A DNA stretch of 64,000 nt. It comes from Dichomitus squalens LYAD-421 SS1 (lineage: Eukaryota; Basidiomycota; Agaricomycetes; Polyporales; Polyporaceae). The translations under genes and the position numbers were made by a program. Where the stretch lies: positions 300,321 through 364,320 of the forward strand of contig NW_006766897.1 in assembly GCF_000275845.1 (NCBI RefSeq), read 5' to 3'. This document shows, piece by piece, positions 54,813 through 64,000 of this stretch. Below the pieces are notes generated by a model. It was not told the origin of the DNA. It saw only the letters and a list, made by a program, of their open reading frames with translations, and did not search any database. Position 1 is the first letter of the stretch. Every line of letters starts with the position of its first letter.

Positions 54813-57000
54813 ATGGAGGGGCCGCCGTGGAAGAAGCTGAAACTCTCCCTCGAGAGACCCTACAAGGACGACAACGGCGAACCAATACCAGAGCTTCTGG
54901 ATATCACCCCGGACGGACATCATATCTATCGTCCGTAAGTCTCCGTCGCGAGTGTGTCGCGAGTGCATCTCATTCCCATCCGTAGCCGTGAAGACCCGAC
55001 TGCTGCAGTCGGAACCAGACTGAGGCGGGTGTTCTTGGAGCGCGGTATTGATTTCTTTGAAGCAGAGAAGGGCACGCATACTACCCTCCGCGACTCTAAG
55101 GATGCGCCGGAAGAGGGCGATGCCACACAAGATGAGGGGAAAGCTGCAGAGCCATCCCACCTGATGACTCCGGAAGAGCTCTACAAGATGCGCGTAGAGC
55201 TGATGAGTGCACTCTAGTGAGTTTCACTCATGGTACTGGGCTCTATGGATAAATTGACTGAACACAGCACCGCACATGGAGAGATGTGCCAGGCGAGAGA
55301 CTTGCTCACCCTCCTTCTGTCCTCGTCCCTCCCTAACCAACCATCCGCTCTCCCGCCAACCCCGCTCGCCGCCACCGTTGTCACCAAACCCGCACCTGTT
55401 GTGTCCGTGCAAGCATTCAACGCCCAGTTGGCAATTGGTGGCAAGGACAAGGCGCTCAGATCAGCCGCCGACCTATTCAAGAACGCCGCAGAGCAAATGG
55501 AACAGGGCCGCGTGTCCGGGGAGAAGTACTGGGTGGACGCCCTCAAGATCAGACGAGGAAACTGGGGTCTCATTCCTGCCCCATTGCCGCTCGGGTCTGC
55601 TACCGGAAAAGGCGCGAATGAGACGTCCAAAGACTTCCTCATTTCATACGGGCTCGAGGAGTGTACGTTGCTCTCCTATCATGTCCGTTGTGTTCCATTT
55701 TCTTGATGGTGAGTTCCCTCAGCTCCGGCATCGTTTCGCCGACGCGCGATAGGGCGTATGTCGACTTCAGATGGAACCTCATTGGAGTTCCCCATGCGTC
55801 AGCGGACACGCCTACGCGTCTCAATCATCCGCGTATCGCCGGATGGTTCACGACACGCAACCTATAATGTCCTCTCGGACCCCGATGACGGAACGCTGGA
55901 TGGCGCCCTCCGTGCCGCCCAAGCGGAGATCGTAGAGCAGGAAGTGTTTTCAGCATTAATTAGGGAAGCAAGTAGCCTGCCCACGGCGTCGGCCGAAGTT
56001 TCGGAGCGTCTCATCGTCATTGACGCTGCTCAGAGCACGGAGCTCCGTTTTGAATTGGTAGGTCCGTTCATACAGCGGACGCTACAACGCCACTGACCAC
56101 AATGGCGGCAGGTCGATGGCGAGAGCCTCCGCAACGACGACGGAAAGCTCGATTCTTACTGCGACCTCTTGTACTCCCTCCTTCACATCCTTTTGTCGCG
56201 TGCACACCGAGTGTCGAAGAGCACCAGACTGAACAAGGCCAGTATCGCACCCGTGCCTATCGTGCAATTGCCCCCCGTCCTGCTACCGGTAATCGACATT
56301 CTACAGTACCGCGAGTTTTGGGAGCGCGTACGTGACGAGATTGACCGCGTGGTGGCAGCATTGCGTCTTGCAGGCGTGTCTACCAAAGTGCATTACGACC
56401 CGGTAGCTGACAGTGGTAAGACCCTCGTTGCAAACCTCCTCAACGACGAGCCGAAGCCCATCGGTGGCGATGCATTGCTTCGACTGGATGATAGGTTAGT
56501 GTCCAAGCGTTCCACAAACGAGATAATCTCACGGCTCTGACCGGGCTCAGGCACACATTGCGATTCACGACGGCGTCACCATCGACTCTCATTGTGCACT
56601 TACCACAAGCCACGCTGCCTATTGCCTCTATCTCTCAACTCACCCAGTTACTCGTGGACGAGGTCTGCGGAGGTCTCTTGAGTCGGATATGCGAAATGGG
56701 AACAGGGCTATGCGAGCGAGTCAACGGGACCTGGTTCGTCGACCTTCTAAGTGGTAGGAGTGTTGGAAGATGGGAGGGCTGCGTCCTGTGAGTTGTATAA
56801 CACTCCTCACTATTTGCACGACTGCTCACTCCCGCGATAGCAACTTCCAGATCAATTTCACTGGCGATACCGTCTCATGTACTGCGTCAAGGTCGGGTCG
56901 CGATGCCCGACCCTCTCTTGTTGAGGCATACCGACCTGGCGGGCAACTATCTCTCTTCGAATGGGTACGACATACCATAGAGTCGTCTTTGGGTCGGTGA
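54813..57000 (+). CDS. MED17: Mediator of RNA polymerase II transcription subunit 17
   Basis: A head-module scaffold subunit of Mediator (Srb4 in yeast). Starts MEGPPWKKLKLSLERPYKDD with a GHHIYRP block; then PTAAVGTRLRRVFLERGIDF with FEAEKG, acidic EEGDATQDEGKAAE, and LMTPEELYKMRVELMSAL. The core follows: GEMCQARDLLTLLLSS, EQMEQGRVSGEKYWVDALKI, then RRGNWGLIPAPLPLGSATGK and the block TSKDFLISYGLEE. Later parts are VIDAAQSTELRFELV, SYCDLLYSLLHILLSRAHRV, IDILQYREFWERVRDEIDRV and a C-terminal EAYRPGGQLSLFEWVRHTIE. The ALKIRRGNWGL and SKDFLISYGLEE blocks are diagnostic. About eight exons give ~630 residues, comparable with other fungal Med17. The gene converges with RPL5. Confidence 0.93.
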
Positions 57001-57170
57001 CACATTGCCGTTCTCTTTGCCAAAATTTGTGCGCACACGATGGTCTGGTGGTATCTGCAGTGACAGCATGGCAATAGCATAGCCTAGTTTTTGGACCATA
57101 GGCGGCGTAGGGGTGTGCGTAAAGTGATACATGGAAAGGTCGAGATCCCGGAAGAAACGAGAACAGGTGT

Positions 57171-58230
57171 CTACTCCTCGTTCTCGGCACGGAACGCGTC
57201 GATCTTCTCCTGGATGCGCTGCTTGCGTTGCTCCAGAGTAAGCTTGGGACTCCTGTATTTTTTGCTCTCGGCAGCCCAGTCCTTCGTCTTCTCGGTAGGC
57301 TTGAACGTGGGGTCCTCGCGGATGGCGGCGTATGCGTTGGTATAGATCTCCTCAATATCCTCTGAGCCGATGCCGTCTGCAAGGTAGGTCGAGAACTGCT
57401 TCTTGAAGCTTATGAAAAGATCAGGATGCGACTACGATGTGATACTATCAGGACGTACCGCTCGTCATCCTCCTCCTCGAGCGACTCCATGTACTCCGCC
57501 ACATGACCACCGAAGATGTACTTCTTCAAGACCTCGGCGTCGAGCTCCTTAGACTCGGGGTCGTAGCCAGGGAAGCGCTTCTCGTTGTGGGGAATGAAGA
57601 TACCGCCGTCCGACGCACCCTTGAGGGCACCGAACACGCGAGAACCGGTCGACGTGCGCTTGAGACCAACGTCAAGGTACGCCTTGAAAGGACGGGGCTC
57701 GTCCTCGCCGTCGAGCTCCTCCGTTAGGGCGAGGGTGCCATCAGGCTCAGTAACACCCTCGTACTTGTCAGCGAGGCCAAGCTTGGTCAGAGCACGACGA
57801 GCGGCAAGGAGACCAGTCGCGTAAGCTGATGAAGGCCGGTAGTCAATGAGTAGTCCAGTATATACGTACGATGTAGACGTACCAGCAGTCCAGTTGGTGA
57901 GACCGTGGTTGATGCCGTAGCGAGGCAGCTCTTTCGAGCGGGCAGCGGTGAGGACAAAGTCACCCTGGAGGCGGGCGTAGACGATTTGAACGATAACCTC
58001 CTTGTTCGTAAAGCGGACGACCAGGCGGTACTTCGGAGCGTTGCTACGAACTAGCGTCAGGACATACTCACAAAAGTCTAGACGCGATTCCCGACGCACT
58101 ACTTGTTCTTTGCCTGGGTCACCAGCCGCTTACGCGCATAGTAGTCGGTCTTGCCCTCCCGCCGCCGACGGTACTTGACCTGGAAGCGCGAGAAGTATGC
58201 GTCGGACTTGATCTTCTTGACGAACGGCAT
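57171..58230 (-). CDS. RPL5: 60S ribosomal protein L5 (uL18)
   Basis: A 5S rRNA-binding protein of the large subunit. The start [20 protein letters not shown] is followed by [20 protein letters not shown], then [20 protein letters not shown], the 5S-binding [60 protein letters not shown] and [20 protein letters not shown]. It ends [20 protein letters not shown] with DAFRAENEE. The product is about 300 residues, the usual length, with four or more short introns (e.g. around 57420-57460, 57830-57885 and 58075-58110). Strong C-ending codon bias fits high expression. It is divergent from the RBM42-like gene. Confidence 0.96.
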
Positions 58231-58651
58231 CTAGGAAACGGGGGGAACGAAGTCAGTGCCTGAACAAACCTCATCCAAGTCGGTCCAGAGCCATCCATCC
58301 TCGTCTGGTGCGATTTCTTTCCACCAGGATTCTTTCGACGGCACTAGATGGCCCTTTGATGCGTATGAACATGATTCTGTCCAGTACTCACCTTGAAGAG
58401 GAGGGTCTTGAGGAGGGGAGGGGTTCGTTCGTTGACGGCGCACTAGCCTCCACTGTAGAATCTTGGGCGGTGAGACCCCGAAGTATTCACGTGAGCACTG
58501 GTTTCGGGGTCCCTGTACCCATTGCCCTAGCGCTAAGTCGAGAACGTTCCGAGCAGTCACGTCGCTCTTGCTCCTGGTCTCTGCCACCTGCTTGCACCCT
58601 CGGCCTCTTACCACTCCTCTTGTTACTGCCTCAAGCAAGCCACCGTCCATC
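58231..58651. promoter_or_regulatory. Divergent promoter region of RPL5 and the RBM42-like gene
   Basis: 421 bp between starts. It includes a CACGTG E-box-like hexamer near 58488 and CT-rich leader sequence before 58652. Ribosomal-protein promoters often carry such simple elements, but none is proven here. Confidence 0.4.
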
Positions 58652-59477
58652 ATGGACCCATATTCTGCGCAGAATTACTACCAGCAATACCAGTACCAAC
58701 ACCAGGCGTCGTCTTCCTCCGATGTGAACCCATATCACCAGCCCTATGCGGGTCCCATGTACCCTATCCCAGGCTCGTCGACCTCCGCGCACAATGCCCC
58801 TGTACCTGCCAACGCCTACGAATATGATGTTGGAATCCTCGCTCAGCAGAGTGTGTACGTTCCAGGTGCAATGGTGGACAAACGCGGTGGCGCAGGAGGC
58901 AAGCTGGCCAAAGGCGGTAAGCGTACCACTGTCCTCCGCAAAGGCGGTGGAAAAGTCTGGGAGGACCAGACTCTGCTGGAATGGAGCCCTTGTGAGTGGA
59001 CATCTTCGCAAAAACATTGAGTAGAATATTCAATCGCTCGCGAATAGCCTGGTTTCGTCTGTTCGTAGGCGACCTTAGTAACGATGTATCTGACGACGTA
59101 CTGTCCAACGCATTCAACAAGTACCCGTCGTTTCAGAAGGCAAGGGTCATTCGAGATAGGCTCAGTAACAAGGTGAGCTTCACGCATGCGGAGATCCGAC
59201 GCGCCATTGACACTCCCTTGACAGGCCAAGTTTGGCTTCGTAGCTTTTTCTGACCCGGAAGATTTCCTCAAAGCATGGAAGGAAATGGATGGTGAGTAAT
59301 CCACCACTCGATGTGCTGGGGCTGCCAACCAACCACGCTACAATAGGCAAGTATGTGGGTAACCGCCCTATCAAGCTCAAGAAGGCTGATAACTCTGTCA
59401 ACCCGGTCGAGATCGGCCACCGGAAGGCCAAGCAGCTGGAGAAGGAGCTGAAGAAGAACAGGCATAAGCCGTATTGA
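58652..59477 (+). CDS. RBM42: RBM42-like RNA-binding protein (one RRM)
   Basis: The N-terminus is Tyr/Gln/Ser/Pro-rich (MDPYSAQNYYQQYQYQHQAS). GGKLAKGGKRTTVLRKGGGK and VWEDQTLLEWSP follow, matching the block that precedes the RRM in RBM42 proteins. The RRM has RNP2 RLFVGDLSND, AFNKYPSFQKARVIRDR, RNP1 AKFGFVAFSDPEDFLKA, and MDGKYVGNRPIKLKKA. It ends in basic GHRKAKQLEKELKKNRHKPY. Four exons give about 210 residues. RBM42 in animals is a spliceosome-associated and stress-granule protein; the fungal role is untested. The RRM and the preceding TLLEWSP/WFRLFVGDL junction make the assignment firm. Confidence 0.9.
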
Positions 59478-59823
59478 GCTCCAGTCAACCGTAGCATGCG
59501 GTTGGCAGACATCAAGGACGGTGGTTTTGGACGGGACATACTTGCTAGGGAGGCACCGTAGAGTAGTGTAATGTAATGTCCGTTGTGTGCTCTGAAGGCA
59601 ATGTAACTTTATACATTTCATCTTTGGACGACATCAAAGTCGTGTGTCATCGGTCGCATTGGCGGTACTACAGGGCGAAGACAACCCTCTACTTCTCCCG
59701 TCAGACGCCCGTCTGCTATGCGGGCACGCGTCAGGGCGCCTCTGCCACTCCTTCCCTCTGCTCCAGCTAGCTTCGCGAAACCACTCTCTGCTTGCTGAGG
59801 CTCCGCGCGTCTACTCCACTAAC
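59478..59823. other. Region between the RBM42-like gene and CTNNBL1
   Basis: 346 bp between two forward genes. It holds the 3' UTR of the first and the CT-rich leader of the second. No ORF of interest. Confidence 0.45.
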
Positions 59824-62205
59824 ATGGATATCGACAAGCTGTTCAAGGTCGGTATGTGCCCTCACGAGTCTCCTTGACATACCTCTCACGGTTGATTCAG
59901 GTGCCCAAGCTACCCGCTAGTAGCAACAAGCGACGCCTGCCTGACAATCCTACGCCTGAGATGCTCAAGCGGATGAGGATAGACGAAGAGGGTAGTTCGA
60001 TTTCCACGGTGTCCCCTCCAAATGGTACAGCATCCCGCGACAAAGGGAAGAACGCGGCTACGGTGGAAGAGGAGGAAGGGGAGGATCGCATGGACTTCGC
60101 GCCTGGCGGGGATGCAGATTATTTCGCGGAGGAGGATGATGAGGGACGGTTTTTTGGCGGCGGCTTGACGAATGAGCAGAAGGACATCCTCAACATATTT
60201 GACCAGGCCGGCGGAGATGACGTGAGAGAAGACGTGAGTACTCGAGTTGAGGCCGTAACCTTGTGCTCATTACTGAGGCCAGATCCTCGTCAGTTGGATG
60301 AGATGACGATCACCGGGGTGCGGAGGTTATTGACGCGTTTCGAGCGCGCTGCAAACAAGAACCAGGACCATCGGTCGAAGTATCCGGACGACCCTACCAA
60401 GTACGTACTTTAGACGAAGCGGGTATGCATCCGTCTCTAATCCTCTTCCTAGATTCATTGACTCCGAAGCCGACCTGGACCTCGCTATCAAGGCATTGCT
60501 CCCCCTCGCGCAGTCACCGGTGCTCGCGTACCCAGAGATTGTTCGCTCCGGCGCCATCGAACGTCTCATTGGTTTGCTGAGTCACGAGAACGTCGATATC
60601 GTCATTGACGTAGTGGAAGTGATACATGAGTTTACGGACGAGGATGTTGGGAATGAGCAAGATGACGAGGAAGAAGAGGAGGGCAGTCGCGAAGATGCGC
60701 TCAAGCAATTAATTGAGAGTCTTGTGAGTGTTTGTAGTGGAACTGGAAGCAGGTACAGGCGATTCCTAACGTTCTATTCAAGCTCGCCAACTCCATCCTC
60801 GAGCTCCTTGTTGACAATTTGAGCCGTTTCAACGAGGCTGAGGAATCCGACAGACAAGGCATCTTTCATGTCCTCGGTAATGCTCCTACTTCCGCCACAG
60901 TGTTTCACCCTCACTCAATTTACGTCTAGGGATCTTCGAGAACATTCTAGGATTCAATCCTGAGCTATCGACTCAGCTTGTCTCAAAAACAAAGATTCTA
61001 TCATGGGTGATGACAAGGATAGAGTCGTCAAGGCACGACGAAAACCGGGGCTACGCTGCGGAAATCTTGTCCATCTTACTTCAGAACAACCGACCAAATA
61101 GGCTAGAGTTGGGAAAGCTGAATGGCGTCGAGTCCATCCTCAAGATCCTTTCCGTGAGTTGAGTTCAGGTTCGGCTTGGATGGATGGCTGATGGTCCCTC
61201 TTTCGTAGCGCTACCGCAAGAAGGATCCCGTGGATGCAGACGAAACAGAATTCATGGAGAATGTCTTCGACTGTCTCTGCTCTGCGCTCGGAGAAGCTGA
61301 GATAAAGCAACAGTTCCTGGACAACGAAGGTGTTGACCTTATGGTCCTCATGTTGAAGTGTGCATCTCCACTCCATTGTATGTTATCCACCGCGCTGACG
61401 TCCCTTGCAGGGACAAGATGCAAGCCCGCTCGCGGGCCATCAAGGTTCTCGACTACGCTATGTCTGGTCCTGCTGGCACCGCTGCCTGCGAGACTTTCGT
61501 CGACGCTCTTGGTCTGAAGACACTCTTCTCATTTTTCATGGGCAAGGCAAACAAGAAGCAAAAAGCGAACGCCGGACATGCTGCGTCGGAGGACACTGCG
61601 CACACGCTCGGCATCGTGTCCTCCCTGCTGTCGAACCTCGCTTGGGACTCACCTGCGCGCATACGTCTATTGGTCAAGTTCGTCGAGAACAGTTATGAGA
61701 AGCCCGAGAAGCTGCTCGAGATCCGAGACTCCGCGCAGGCACGGCTCAATGCCACTGACAAGGAGATCGCAGACGAGAAAAAGGTATGGACTCTGGCAGA
61801 CCTCCGATGTGTGTACAGCCTTCTCATGCTACTGCACAGCGAATGGAGGAGGATGGCGAAGAAGTCAAAGAGATGGAGGATCTGTTCTATCTCCGACGAC
61901 TAGATGGCGGCCTCTTCACATTGCAGACGGTCGACTACATTCTCGCGTGGATCGTCATGGAAGACGACGGGGTATGCGCTTCTTGAACTGATTCAATTTG
62001 AGCAGAGCTGACGCTGCTTATGATACAGGTTCGGGAACATGTACGGAAGCTCCTCGACCGCAAAAATCAGTCTCTCAAGGACATCGTGAAAACGCTTCAG
62101 ATCTACCACGACAATGTCGACGAGGACGATACGACCAACACAGGCGACGCGCCATCTCAGCGCGAAATTTTGCGCAACCTCATCGTCTTCCTGGATGCCT
62201 GCTGA
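59824..62205 (+). CDS. CTNNBL1: Beta-catenin-like protein 1 (CTNNBL1)
   Basis: An ARM/HEAT-repeat protein associated with the spliceosomal Prp19 complex. The start MDIDKLFKV leads to KLPASSNKRRLPDNPTPEML with KRMRIDEEG, a nuclear-localisation-like segment as in the animal protein. An acidic stretch (ATVEEEEGEDRMDFAPGGDA) precedes FFGGGLTNEQKDILNIFDQA. The repeats include PLAQSPVLAYPEIVRSGAIE, LIGLLSHENVDIVIDVVEVI, FENILGFNPELSTQLV, AAEILSILLQNNRPNRLELG, DCLCSALGEAEIKQQFLDNE, and the family block DYAMSGPAGTAACETFVDAL with GLKTLFSFFMGK. The C-terminus is LFYLRRLDGGLFTLQTVDYI, then ILRNLIVFLDAC. Nine or so short exons give roughly 590 residues, the normal length. Confidence 0.94.
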
Positions 62206-62303
62206 TTATATATACGGACTGTACAAGTACAATAGGTGTATCACTAATGGGACAGGCGCATTGGACAGCGCGAGTCCTACATGAACGAAATCTGACGCAA
62301 GGG

Positions 62304-64000
62304 CTATGACTGGGCGACGGAGAGAGCGGCAGATGCTAGGAGCATGTCTAGCGCGCCCTTAGCCTTGACCAGCTCTTTTTGGAAGCGGAGCTCAGCTGTG
62401 ACCTTCTTTCGTAGTCGCGCGAAGAGGGTGTCGATGAGTGGTGATTGGCCGAGAACGGGAGTATACATCTCTTATCAAACGGAGATTCGTTCAACTGGTA
62501 GGTGCAACCTAGATCAAAATCGGTACTCACCTATGACTATGTTGGCGACGTCGCAGACCATCTCGCCGAAACGAGGGTCCGTGACGTGCTTCAACAATAG
62601 CCGGAGCACAGGCTCTAGCAGGACGTCGTCGCGTCCGCCTAAGGCTGTTCGCAGACCATCCCTGTGGATGAGTTCCTGGATCAGAGAAAATGCTGTCGTG
62701 GGCGCCACATTCTGCGACAACGTGATTAAGGCGTCGGGACAAGAGCTTTCAAGATGCGAATACCTTGCGGAGTACGGAGTCCAATGCGGCGGAGTACTTG
62801 AAGTTCTTCAGCAGCCTGTCGTATTCCCGTAACCGCTTCTTGCGTTTGTTCTCCACTTTCAGCTCGTCCACGTCGCCCACCGGTTTTGCCTTTTTCTTCT
62901 CCTTGACCCGCCCTTGGCCGAGAGTCGGGAGCGAGCCACCGAGGAACGACTCGAACGCGCCAGAGCGAAGGGATGCGATGGAGAAGACGTCTTGGGCGGC
63001 AGGTTCAGACGCCTTCGGTTGTCGTCTGCGGACTGACAGAGTGCCATCAGACATGCCGGCTGCGATGTGCGTCTCGTCAGGCTGTACAAGGTATATGAGT
63101 CAGCAAGACACAATCTGAAGTTCCATGCATCGTGCTCACCGATATTGCCAGACAGAGGATGGGCGCAGGGTATCGCATCGTGTGTACAACGCGATATGTG
63201 CTCACATCGTACACCTTCACCATTTGATCCAAGCTGCCTGTGAGCACTCGGCTTGCGTCTGAATTGAATGCTAGAGACGTGACGGTTTTCTGGTGATTTG
63301 ACATGGCTCGTGTACAGCGGCCTCCTGCGACGATGTCCCACACGCGAAGGATAGGTCCCGACGCAGAAAGCGCCGCGGTGCCAGAGGGGAACATGAGCAC
63401 TTGCTCCACGGGAGCGGTATTGCGTGTGCCAGATTGATTTGACGCGTCGCCCATTACCATCTCACACTCTCCCGTTCGAGAGTCTAATAGGCGGACGGTT
63501 GTGTCATAAGAGCCGGTGAGGATGAGATGAGGGTTGTGCGTGCAGACCTGTCCGGAACGGACGTAATCGGTGTGGTCGTAGAAGGTGGTGATGGCGGCTT
63601 GCGAGGGGATGTCCCACAGCTTGACGGTGGTGTCGTCCGAGCAAGAGAGGACCTGGGTGTGGTCGAGTGCGGAGAACTTGGCGACATGGACGGGTTGTTT
63701 GTGCACGTCAAACGTCCGCAGAATAGCGCGCGAGTTCATGTCGAAGACCTGAATGTATCATGCACATCACGCGTGCGCGTGCAGCAAATTCAGACCATGA
63801 AGTACTGAAATCGAATCAATGTGCGCACCTGCACTAGTCCGGTATCGTCTCCAGCCACGACGAGCTTGCCGTCTCCTCGGATGTTCCCGCTCCTTGCCAC
63901 ATCTTTGAAACGAGAGATGGTCTTGGTAACCTTCTGTGTTCTTGGCGCATAAATCTGCACGCGAGTAGCAGCAGTCACAGCATAGCGGTGAGGTTTGGAA
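62304..64000 (-). CDS. UTP15: U3 snoRNA-associated protein Utp15 (5' end outside window)
   Basis: A WD40 protein of the t-Utp/UtpA complex of the small-subunit processome, which links Pol I transcription to 18S rRNA processing. The visible part starts inside the N-terminal propeller (TRVQIYAPRTQKVTKTISRF, GKLVVAGDDTGLVQVFDM). It continues with WD repeats QVLSCSDDTTVKLWDI, LILTGSYDTTVRLLDSRTGE, GPILRVWDIVAGGRCTRA, RVLTGSLDQMVKVYDVSTYR and MSDGTLSVRRRQ. A basic linker KEKKKAKP and RLREYDRLLKNFKYSAALDS open the conserved UTP15 C-terminal helical domain (RDDVLLEPVLRLLLKHVTDP). The protein ends LDMLLAASAALSVAQS at 62304. The order propeller then UTP15_C identifies the gene; the start codon is missing from this window. 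Confidence 0.93.

Overview
The window is ordinary gene-dense nuclear DNA from a filamentous basidiomycete, most likely an Agaricomycete. The evidence is the many short (about 50-75 bp) GT-AG introns, micro-exons, GC-rich third codon positions, closely spaced genes on both strands, and protein families typical of that group (Kre9/Knh1-like GPI protein, germin-like cupin, Vid27, Ssd1). No rRNA, tRNA, CRISPR array or autonomous transposon was found by eye. Gene models were built by joining exons by hand. Outer limits are mostly firm, but individual splice sites are certain only where stated.

Layout. 0-10 kb: the 3' part of an amidohydrolase-type decarboxylase, a membrane-anchored alpha/beta-hydrolase, NAD-isocitrate dehydrogenase subunit 1, a conserved fungal protein of unknown function, the AP-1 sigma adaptor and RNA exonuclease Rex3. 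10-19 kb: ceramide synthase, a Gfd2/YDR514C-type RNase-H-fold protein, then a tandem pair of centromeric-histone (CENP-A) type genes followed by a 617-bp MITE-like inverted-repeat element. 19-32 kb: a 971-residue low-complexity coiled-coil protein, a membrane-anchored germin-like cupin, Rrn7 (Pol I initiation), the ER J-protein Erj5 and glutamine synthetase. 32-49 kb: Vid27, a small hypothetical protein, a BTB protein, an Snm1-like RNase MRP subunit, Ssd1, isocitrate dehydrogenase subunit 2 and ESCRT-III Vps24. 49-64 kb: a GPI-anchored Kre9-like protein, an ExoIII/APE-type nuclease, a Zn2Cys6 transcription factor, Mediator subunit 17, ribosomal protein L5, an RBM42-like RRM protein, CTNNBL1 and the 3' part of Utp15.

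Most genes are housekeeping. Both subunits of the mitochondrial NAD-isocitrate dehydrogenase lie about 41 kb apart. Several genes act in rRNA synthesis and ribosome assembly (RRN7, UTP15, SNM1, RPL5, REX3). The most unusual locus is 15.3-18.1 kb. There, a full-length CENP-A-like histone with an H3-style tail motif sits beside a 100-residue tail-less paralogue. Both share intron positions and an unusually long loop-1 insertion, and a palindromic MITE-like element lies immediately downstream.
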